Positions 1 through 4,930 of a DNA stretch of 6,087 nt are shown here, one piece after another; position 1 is the stretch's first letter; each line of letters starts with the position of its first letter. Source of the DNA: Candidatus Zhuqueibacterota bacterium (GTDB lineage Bacteria; KSB1; UBA2214). The position numbers were made by a program, and so were the translations under genes. The notes beneath the pieces were generated by a model. That model made no database searches. It was not told where the DNA came from and saw only the letters and a program-made list of their open reading frames with translations. The stretch is taken from NCBI GenBank assembly GCA_022706175.1, contig JAKJDB010000183.1:1-6087 (forward strand). Direction: 5' to 3'.

Positions 1-149
1 CTGTCGCGGCCGGCCAGTTGGCTGTCCAACAGCGCCACCGCCTGCTCCGGACAATAGCGTAAAAATCCGGCCGCGGTTTTCGCCGGCGTCGGGTGCGTCT
101 GCCCCTCGGTGAGGATGACGCAGCGACGTGGTCGCTCAGATTCGGGCAC
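1..149 (-). CDS. DUF1611 (DgcN-like) family protein, N-terminal fragment
   Basis: This is the first 49 codons of a gene that continues beyond the left edge. Reading the minus strand from GTG at 149-147 gives an open frame to base 1. It contains CVILTEGQTHPTPAKTAAGF (residues 10-29) and then LRYCPEQAVALLDSQLAGRD (30-49). An 'ILTEG...AKTA.G.LRY....VVALLDS..AG' pattern is how DUF1611 N-terminal domains normally begin. The family includes DgcN, implicated in D-glutamate N-acetylation, and its members carry a C-terminal P-loop-like domain that lies outside this window. The start is supported by a purine-rich Shine-Dalgarno site six bases upstream. The frame overlaps the last 14 bases of the yitT-family gene, so translation is probably coupled. 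Family assignment is by pattern memory on a short fragment. The biochemical role of this particular protein cannot be told from 49 residues. Confidence 0.72.
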   Translation of the reverse strand, partial: MPESERPRRCVILTEGQTHPTPAKTAAGFLRYCPEQAVALLDSQLAGRD

Positions 150-1107
150 GGAATCCCTCTCCCAGGACTTCATGGACGTTGTTGAGAATGACAAAGGCGT
201 GCGGATCCGTTTCCTTGATGATCTGCACCATGTCCGCCACCTGTTTGCGCGTCACTACGGCGTACAGCACCGGCCGTTTGCTGTTCGTGTAGATGCCGGT
301 CGCTTCCACCATGGTGGCGCTGCGGTCCAGTTCGGCGATGATGCGCCGGCCGATCTCTGCAGATTGGTCGGAGATGATGATGACCGAATGGGCGTAATCG
401 AACCCCTCGATGATCACGTCCACCAGATGGCTGGAGACAAAGAGGAGGAAAAAGGCATACAGCGTCAGGGTGACGGCGTGCCGTTCCACTGCCAGCCCTT
501 TGAAATGGATGATGAATCCGGCCAGCAGGATCACAATGGAATCCACCAGCATGAAAACCGTGCCCGGCTTGATGCCCCAGCGCTTTTGCGCCACGGCGGC
601 GATGACGTCGGACCCGGCGGTGCTGCCGCGGAATTTAAAGATGATGCCCAGCCCGATGCCGAGCAGAACCGCGCCGATCAGGATGAGAAAAAGAAAATCT
701 CTCTGCTGCAGGCTGACGATCGCCGGGTGTTCGTTAAGGCGGATGAAGGAAAGGCCGGGGATCTGTCCGCGCAGCAGATCGATAAAAAACGAGTTGAGAG
801 TGAACCCGACAAAGGTACGGGCGCCGAACTGCTTGCCCAGCTCGCGCACCCCCCAGATGTAAAGCGGAATGTTCAGGACCCAGATCATCATTCCCACCGG
901 CAGAACGCCGCCGGTTAGATAGTGCAGAGCCATGGACAGCCCGCTGACGCCGCCGGGCACCACCTTGGCGTCCACCAGGAAAACCGAGATGCCCGCCCCC
1001 ATGATAAAGGCGCCGATGGTAATGGCGACATAATCGCGGATCAAGTGCCTTTGTTTTTTGATGGATTGTTTGATGTGATCGACCATACCGTTCACTTGAC
1101 TTGACAA
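136..1107 (-). CDS. YitT family membrane protein (DUF161/DUF2179)
   Basis: A 323-residue inner-membrane protein of the YitT/YvjA/YqfU type. Numbered from the TTG start, a basic N-terminus (13-24) precedes hydrophobic segments near 26-46, 52-64, 70-88, 97-112, 138-157, 183-201 and 212-231. A soluble C-terminal DUF2179 domain covers about 238-320. Family signatures visible are VPGGVSGLSMALHYLTGG (50-67), LNIPLYIWG (78-86), RGSTAGSDVIA (160-170) and the ending DPHAFVILNNVHEVLGEGF (301-319). No substrate is established for most of the family, though transport is assumed. The first possible start is TTG at 1107 and the next is ATG at 1086 (316 residues). Neither has a strong Shine-Dalgarno, and a GC hairpin sits just before the TTG, so the ATG is at least as likely. 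The 3' end overlaps the DUF1611 gene by 14 bases, suggesting one operon. It is divergent from the NCS2 permease. The family call is secure and the start is not. Confidence 0.93.
   Translation of the reverse strand: MSSQVNGMVDHIKQSIKKQRHLIRDYVAITIGAFIMGAGISVFLVDAKVVPGGVSGLSMALHYLTGGVLPVGMMIWVLNIPLYIWGVRELGKQFGARTFVGFTLNSFFIDLLRGQIPGLSFIRLNEHPAIVSLQQRDFLFLILIGAVLLGIGLGIIFKFRGSTAGSDVIAAVAQKRWGIKPGTVFMLVDSIVILLAGFIIHFKGLAVERHAVTLTLYAFFLLFVSSHLVDVIIEGFDYAHSVIIISDQSAEIGRRIIAELDRSATMVEATGIYTNSKRPVLYAVVTRKQVADMVQIIKETDPHAFVILNNVHEVLGEGFRARI
155..163 (-). promoter_or_regulatory. Ribosome binding site for the DUF1611 gene
   Basis: On the minus strand the bases read GGGAGAGGG, with the AGAGG core at 160-156 and six bases before the GTG at 149-147. 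The site lies inside the final codons of the yitT-family gene. It therefore supports both the GTG start and coupled translation of the two genes. Confidence 0.6.
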
Positions 1108-1115
1108 TTTTTGTG

Positions 1116-1132
1116 GCCGGCCATCGGCCGGC
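1116..1132 (-). promoter_or_regulatory. GC-rich hairpin in the yitT 5' leader
   Basis: GCCGGCC (1116-1122) and GGCCGGC (1126-1132) are perfect 7-bp complements around a three-base loop. In the minus-strand transcript the stem ends eight bases before the TTG at 1107 and about 29 bases before the ATG at 1086. It would cover the ribosome-binding region of the TTG but leave the ATG free. There is no T-run after it, so it does not look like a terminator. Its role in translation is an inference, and GC-rich runs of this type recur in the window by composition alone. Confidence 0.35.
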
Positions 1133-1232
1133 TGGTTGATTAGGCTTGATCAGGTCAGAGGCCTGCAGCGCGCACTAAAGTACGAAAAATTTCATCGCAA
1201 AACAATCAAATCGAACCCGGGTGAAAAATCCC

Positions 1233-1261
1233 TTGCAGCATAAGCGCCTTGCACCTATATT
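1233..1261 (+). promoter_or_regulatory. Candidate sigma70-type promoter for the NCS2 permease
   Basis: TTGCAG (1233-1238), a 17-base spacer and TATATT (1256-1261) form a plausible -35/-10 pair. The -10 differs from TATAAT at one position, while the -35 matches only the TTG. An inverted repeat GCATAA...TTATGC (1238-1243, 1261-1266) brackets the spacer and -10. CCTTGCA occurs twice, 16 bases apart, over the -35 and inside the spacer. These are possible operator sites. Transcription would start near 1268 and leave a leader of about 200 bases. The call rests on eye matching only. Confidence 0.35.
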
Positions 1262-1276
1262 TATGCGTGTAACCAG

Positions 1277-1298
1277 GCATCGTTTCAGCGAAACGTGC
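1277..1298 (+). other. Stem-loop in the NCS2 permease leader
   Basis: CGTTTC (1281-1286), loop AGC and GAAACG (1290-1295) form a perfect 6-bp stem. GCA (1277-1279) and TGC (1296-1298) add three more pairs across a single bulged T. No T-run follows directly; one occurs about 25 bases later, at 1322-1327, without a good stem next to it. It could be a structured leader element or a protein site. No known riboswitch class is recognised. Confidence 0.35.
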
Positions 1299-1466
1299 GG
1301 CTGCGCCCGGTCCGGCTCTGATTTTTTATCGCCGTCAAGTCGGGTCAGATGAAATTTTTCTTTGGGCGATCACGGCCGGCTGGTGCATGAGGAGGCGCAA
1401 GGAATTTAAACACAGTAAATTATGAGATTGATTGTTTATGTCGGCTGCAAAAAAGTGATGGAATTC

Positions 1467-1471
1467 GGAGG
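1467..1471 (+). promoter_or_regulatory. Ribosome binding site for the NCS2 permease
   Basis: GGAGG lies five bases before the GTG at 1477-1479. It is the strongest Shine-Dalgarno in this region and fixes the GTG start. The resulting N-terminus, MIRKGLDHFFKLSDHGTT, matches where COG2252 permeases usually begin. Confidence 0.75.
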
Positions 1472-1476
1472 AAGCG

Positions 1477-2901
1477 GTGATACGAAAAGGGCTTGATCAT
1501 TTTTTCAAATTATCTGATCACGGAACGACGATTCACACTGAGGGCATGGCCGGATTGACCACCTTTATCACCATGGCCTATATCATTTTCGTCAACCCCG
1601 CCGTTCTGTCTGCAACCGGCATGGACCGCGGCGCAGTGTTTACCGCCACCATCCTGGCCACGGTGATCGCGACGTTGATCATGGGATTGTACGCCAATGT
1701 GCCGTTTGCCCAGGCGCCGGGCATGGGGCTGAACTCTTTTTTCACTTTCACCGTGGTTTTAACCATGGGGTTCTCCTGGCAGCAGGCGCTGGCGATTGTT
1801 TTCTTATGCGGAGTGATCAATTTTATCATCGTCGTCACCAGGGTGCGCAAGCTGTTGATTCAGGCCATCCCTGAATCTCTGCAGCACGCCATCGGCGGCG
1901 GCATCGGGCTGTTCATCGCCTACATCGGTTTCAAGAACGCGCATTTTCTCGATTTCATCGTACAGGGGAACAACGTGGTGCATGCCGATCTGCAGGACGG
2001 CCGGGTGGTGGAACTGGTCTCCCGCGATGTGTTGCCGGCTCTGGCCCACTTTAACGATCCGACTACGCTGCTCGCTCTGGCCGGCATTCTGGTGACCGTA
2101 GTGATGCTGTTGCTGCGCTGGCGCGGCGCCCTGCTTTTGGGCATTCTGTTCACTACGGCCATCGGACTGTTGACCGGCATGGTGGCGTGGCCGCAGTTCC
2201 GCGTTCAGGATTTTCTGCCGCCTTCGCTGGCGCCGACACTGTTCAAGCTGGATCTGGCCGGCCTATTCAACCGGCCCGATCAACTTTTTTCCATTCTTAC
2301 GGTGATTGTGGCTTTTAGCCTTTCGGATACTTTTGACACCATCGGCACGTTTATCGGCGCAGGCCGCAAGGCCGGCATCTTTGATCAAAGCGATGAAGCG
2401 CAGCTGAAAACCGGCAGAGGTTTTTCCTCCAAAATGGATCGTGCATTGTTCAGCGACGGCATTGCCACTTCTCTGGGAGCGCTGCTGGGCACCAGCAACG
2501 TAACCAGTTACGTCGAAAGCGCGGCGGGCATCAGCGCCGGCGGACGCACCGGCCTGACTTCGGTTTTCACCGCGTTCCTGTTTCTGCTGTGTTTGTTCAT
2601 TGCGCCACTGGCCATGGTGATTCCGGTCTCAGCCACCGCCGCGGCGCTTATCGTCGTCGGCATCCTGATGATCGAATGCCTGAGGCAGGTGGCCTGGAAT
2701 GACATCGATCAGGCGGTGGCTGCTTTTTTCACGGTGGTGATGATGCCGTTCACCTTCAGCATCGCCAACGGTGTGGCAGCGGGATTTATCTTTTACGTGC
2801 TCACCAAGGTGGTGCGGAGGCAATGGCGTTCGGTTCATCCGTTGATGTACATCGTCACCGGTTTATTTCTGTTTAATTTTATCATCAGCGCGTTCCACTG
2901 A
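1477..2901 (+). CDS. NCS2 family purine/nucleobase permease (AzgA/PbuG type)
   Basis: A 474-residue inner-membrane carrier of the AzgA-like branch of NCS2 (COG2252), the group with Bacillus PbuG/PbuO and E. coli GhxP/AdeP. These import hypoxanthine, guanine or adenine, usually with protons. Branch hallmarks are GLTTFITMAYIIFVNP (26-41), QAPGMGLNSFF (79-89, the half-helix TM3 binding segment), SDTFDTIGTFIGAGRKAG (283-300, TM8), GTSNVTSYVESAAGI (338-352, TM10, with the presumed substrate-binding Glu347) and MPFTFSIANGVAAGFI (423-438). The hydrophobic pattern fits the family's 14-segment (7+7) fold. The protein is somewhat longer than typical members because of extra residues around 160-192, in a predicted loop. 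The GTG start has a good Shine-Dalgarno. The gene stands alone behind a long leader and is divergent from the yitT gene. Which purine it prefers cannot be read from the sequence. Confidence 0.95.
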   Translation: MIRKGLDHFFKLSDHGTTIHTEGMAGLTTFITMAYIIFVNPAVLSATGMDRGAVFTATILATVIATLIMGLYANVPFAQAPGMGLNSFFTFTVVLTMGFSWQQALAIVFLCGVINFIIVVTRVRKLLIQAIPESLQHAIGGGIGLFIAYIGFKNAHFLDFIVQGNNVVHADLQDGRVVELVSRDVLPALAHFNDPTTLLALAGILVTVVMLLLRWRGALLLGILFTTAIGLLTGMVAWPQFRVQDFLPPSLAPTLFKLDLAGLFNRPDQLFSILTVIVAFSLSDTFDTIGTFIGAGRKAGIFDQSDEAQLKTGRGFSSKMDRALFSDGIATSLGALLGTSNVTSYVESAAGISAGGRTGLTSVFTAFLFLLCLFIAPLAMVIPVSATAAALIVVGILMIECLRQVAWNDIDQAVAAFFTVVMMPFTFSIANGVAAGFIFYVLTKVVRRQWRSVHPLMYIVTGLFLFNFIISAFH

Positions 2902-3069
2902 CGAGTCTGAGTCCCGCGGCCGGCCGGCGTCCGCGCCTGCCTGGACGTTCAGGGCCGGGCGGTGAAGCGCGTGGGGCGGCTCTGCCGGCCTGGGAACAAA
3001 AATCATCCAGACTACGTTCCATTTCCATCGGCTCGACCGTACTACAAGAATCCAGAAAGGGGGAGGTTC
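2902..3069 (+). other. Intergenic gap between the permease and qor
   Basis: These 168 bases are very GC-rich at first (2911-3000) and then AT-richer up to the qor start. The frame of qor stays open back to 2962, but that stretch looks non-coding. A weak stem CGCGG (2915-2919) and CCGCG (2931-2935) is possible, but no T-run follows, so no intrinsic terminator is supported. I see no convincing promoter. Whether qor is co-transcribed with the permease is undecided. Confidence 0.45.
3056..3066 (+). promoter_or_regulatory. Ribosome binding site that sets the qor start
   Basis: An AAGGGGGAGG run lies just before ATG 3070-3072, with GGAGG (3062-3066) ending three bases ahead of it. That is slightly tight, but the longer purine run allows better spacing. 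It selects this ATG over the upstream in-frame start at 2962, which has no comparable site. Confidence 0.65.
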
Positions 3070-4044
3070 ATGCAGGCAGTTCAGATTTCCCGTTTTGGTG
3101 GGAGCCATGTTCTAACGTTTACCGATTTGCCCACTCCCAAGCCGGCCACCGGTCAGGTGCTGGTCCGCATTCAATTCGCCGGCGTCAATTTCATCGATAT
3201 CTATCAACGAACCGGGTTGTACAAGAACCCGCTGCCTTTTGTGCCGGGCATGGAAGCCGCCGGCGTGGTTGAAGACGTGGGTTTGAATGTGATCGAGTTC
3301 GCCGTCGGCGACCGGGTGGCGTTTGCCATGCATCCCGGCGCTTATGCAGAGTATGTCTGCGTTCCCTGGCAGAAATTGGTCAAGATTCCCGATTTCATTG
3401 TTGCGGAACAGGCGGCCGCCGGTATGCTGCAGGGACTGACCGCGCACTATCTCGCTCACGATGCCTACCCGTTGCAGATGGGCGATCTGGCTTTGGTGCA
3501 TGCGGCGGCCGGCGGCACCGGTGGACTGTTGGTGCAAATGGCCAAGATCCGCGGCAGTCGCGTGATCGCCACGGTGAGCAGTGCGGAAAAAGAACAGCGC
3601 GCCCGCTCGCTGGGCGCTGACTGGGTGATCCAGTATACAGCCACGGATTTCGCTGCAAAAGTAAAAGAGCTGACCAACGGCAAGGGCGTGGATGTGGTCT
3701 ACGATTCGGTGGGCGTCGATACCTTTACGAAAAGCCTGACCTGTCTGCGACCGCGCGGCTATCTGGTGCTGTATGGTCAATCCAGCGGACCGGTGGCGCC
3801 GGTGGATCCTGGGGTGCTGGCCGGAATGGGCTCTTTATTTTTGACCAGGCCCAGTCTGACCCATTATATCAGCCGGCGTGAAGAGCTGTTGAAAAGGGCC
3901 AACGATGTTTTCGCCTGGCTGAAGCAGAAGCGTCTGCTGGTGACCATCGCGAAAAAATTTCCATTGGAAAAAGCCGCGGAGGCCCAGGAGGCGCTGGCCT
4001 CGCGCCGATATGCCGGTAAAATTTTACTGCAGGTGATAAGATAG
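3070..4044 (+). CDS. qor: NADPH:quinone oxidoreductase (QOR family, zinc-free MDR)
   Basis: A 324-residue cytoplasmic enzyme of the medium-chain dehydrogenase/reductase superfamily, which transfers hydride from NADPH to quinones or similar acceptors. The N-terminal GroES-like domain carries AGVNFIDIYQRTGLY (37-51), the QOR signature, followed by PGMEAAGVVEDVG (59-71). GMEAAG replaces the GHE of zinc alcohol dehydrogenases, and the four-cysteine structural zinc lobe is missing, so this is a zinc-independent member. The Rossmann domain has HAAAGGTGGLLVQMAK (144-159) and then VVYDSVGVDTF (209-219). LTRPSL (258-263) and the C-terminal RRYAGKILL (312-320) match E. coli Qor. The frame is open from 2962, but the ATG at 3070 has the Shine-Dalgarno and gives the normal family length and N-terminus (MQAVQISRFGGSHVL). 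It is convergent with the AKR-like gene. Exact acceptor specificity is unknown. Confidence 0.93.
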   Translation: MQAVQISRFGGSHVLTFTDLPTPKPATGQVLVRIQFAGVNFIDIYQRTGLYKNPLPFVPGMEAAGVVEDVGLNVIEFAVGDRVAFAMHPGAYAEYVCVPWQKLVKIPDFIVAEQAAAGMLQGLTAHYLAHDAYPLQMGDLALVHAAAGGTGGLLVQMAKIRGSRVIATVSSAEKEQRARSLGADWVIQYTATDFAAKVKELTNGKGVDVVYDSVGVDTFTKSLTCLRPRGYLVLYGQSSGPVAPVDPGVLAGMGSLFLTRPSLTHYISRREELLKRANDVFAWLKQKRLLVTIAKKFPLEKAAEAQEALASRRYAGKILLQVIR

Positions 4045-4094
4045 CGTAAAGCGAAGACCCACGTCAGAGGCATGTCCGTTTTCAACCGCGAAGG

Positions 4095-4119
4095 TCGCCG
4101 AATTCCGCGGGAGCGGCGA
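4095..4119. terminator. Weak hairpin between convergent qor and AKR-like genes
   Basis: TCGCCG (4095-4100) pairs perfectly with CGGCGA (4114-4119) around a 13-base loop, which can itself form a 3-bp stem. It sits in the 76-base convergent gap, immediately after the AKR-like stop codon on the minus strand. Position suggests a shared transcription end, but neither strand has a T-run after it, so a rho-independent terminator is not established. Confidence 0.2.
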
Positions 4120-4120
4120 T

Positions 4121-4915
4121 TCAGTGATGCAGATAATCCCCGAGAGAGCGCATGCGCGCCATCTCTTCTTCATGCATCGGCCCGGTTTCCAGAACCTGCA
4201 GATTCTCCTTCATCTGCTGCGAGTCCTTCGCTCCCATCATGCAGACATCCACGCTTGGATGCGAAAGCACAAAGCGGTAACAATCGGCGGCAGTGGCCGG
4301 TGGGCGACCCGCGGGCGTTTTTTTAGCGTTCAACAATTGCCGCCAGCTGGTGGCGGTGAAGGAGACGATGCCGGGCCGGTTCTCCTGCGGCAGAAATGGA
4401 AACACCTCGGTCTCAGCGCCGCGATGGACCGCATTATAGCGCAGATGAAACAGATCGAACAGGCCCTCCGGCAACAGTTCTGCATAGACGGCGCGGCGAT
4501 GGCTGGACAGACCGATGAACCGCACCAGCCCTTTTTCTTTCAGCCGGAGCGCTCCGTCGATAATGGATTGTTTGGGTCGTTTGGGGTAATAGCCCAAGAG
4601 CAAAACATCCGCATAGTCGATGCCCAGATCGCGCAGTCCCTTGAGAAAAAATTTTTCGGTCAGGAACGCGTTGTGGCCATAGCTCCACATGGAGAGAACC
4701 AGATTTTCGCGCTCTCCTCGGCCGATGATGTTTTTCAGGGCTTTTTTCATTTCCGGCGAGCGGCCTTTGACAAAAGTGCCCCAGGTCAGATAGTTGCAGC
4801 CGGCGGCAAACGCCTCCTCGATGGCGGCGCTGGGCGCACCGAAACTGGATGAGATGCCGATTCTGCCTACGGATAAACCCGTTCGGCCCAAAGTGGTTCT
4901 AACGGAAAAGGTCAT
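4121..4915 (-). CDS. Aldo/keto reductase-like protein lacking the catalytic tetrad
   Basis: A 264-residue cytoplasmic protein with the aldo/keto reductase (TIM-barrel) pattern. The start TTLGRTGLSVGRIGISSSFG (7-26), LGIDYADVLLLGYYP (97-111), LKEKGLVRFIGLSS (125-138), FHLRYNAVHRGAE (156-168) and the C-terminal SHPSVDVCMMGAKDSQQM (218-235) follow the family order. The usual active site is missing. The NYxD..A....Y segment reads NYLTWGTFVKG (41-51), putting Thr44 and Val49 at the Asp and Tyr positions. The strand that normally ends in Lys reads LVLSMWSYG (72-80), and the LxLH motif reads LLLG (105-108). All four tetrad residues thus appear replaced, while the cofactor-side strands remain. The protein is shorter than many AKRs. 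AGAGGA just upstream supports the ATG at 4915. It begins 15 bases after the nucleotidyltransferase gene and is probably its operon partner. Fold call is firm; activity as a classical AKR is doubtful. Confidence 0.87.
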   Translation of the reverse strand: MTFSVRTTLGRTGLSVGRIGISSSFGAPSAAIEEAFAAGCNYLTWGTFVKGRSPEMKKALKNIIGRGERENLVLSMWSYGHNAFLTEKFFLKGLRDLGIDYADVLLLGYYPKRPKQSIIDGALRLKEKGLVRFIGLSSHRRAVYAELLPEGLFDLFHLRYNAVHRGAETEVFPFLPQENRPGIVSFTATSWRQLLNAKKTPAGRPPATAADCYRFVLSHPSVDVCMMGAKDSQQMKENLQVLETGPMHEEEMARMRSLGDYLHH

Positions 4916-4930
4916 GATGCTTCCTCTTTA

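Larger units (their letters stand above)
1108..1476. other. Divergent intergenic region between the yitT-family and NCS2 genes
   Basis: These 369 bases hold no credible gene. They are AT-richer than their surroundings and must carry the promoters of both divergent units. Visible elements are the GC hairpin at 1116-1132, a direct repeat CCTTGCA at 1231-1237 and 1247-1253, an inverted repeat GCATAA/TTATGC (1238-1243 and 1261-1266), a candidate plus-strand promoter at 1233-1261, a leader hairpin at 1277-1298, and the permease Shine-Dalgarno at 1467-1471. A 12-bp repeat CGGCCGGCTGGT occurs near both ends (1125-1136 and 1373-1384). I could not match the leader to the conserved core of a purine riboswitch. 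No clear minus-strand promoter stands out. Confidence 0.6.

Noticed and set aside
109..918. Long plus-strand open frame opposite the yitT-family gene
   Set aside because: It is antisense to a clearly recognised membrane protein. The His/Asp/Gln-rich translation is a typical shadow and matches no family.
1387..1425. Possible 12-residue leader peptide (MRRRKEFKHSKL) before the permease
   Set aside because: There is no Shine-Dalgarno before its ATG and no run of regulatory codons. An open frame this short is expected by chance.
1262..1476. Purine riboswitch upstream of the purine permease
   Set aside because: I looked for the conserved three-way-junction sequences of the purine aptamer and did not see them. 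The T-run at 1322-1327 lacks a convincing terminator stem.
1115..2925. The GGCCGGCC 8-mer recurring (8-15, 1115-1122, 2256-2263, 2918-2925) as a possible functional repeat
   Set aside because: Two of the copies lie inside coding sequence and many near-copies occur in Gly/Ala codons. GC composition and codon use explain it without a dedicated repeat.
2911..2935. GC-rich stem after the permease as an intrinsic terminator
   Set aside because: The stem is only 5 bp with an 11-base loop, and no T-run follows.
2962..3069. A 36-residue N-terminal extension of qor in the open frame
   Set aside because: No Shine-Dalgarno supports the upstream start, the composition is that of GC-rich spacer, and starting at 3070 gives the normal QOR length and N-terminus.
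4124..4852. Plus-strand open frame of 242 codons opposite the AKR-like gene
   Set aside because: It mirrors the AKR-like frame, which shows an ordered AKR motif series. The opposite translation has no family features.
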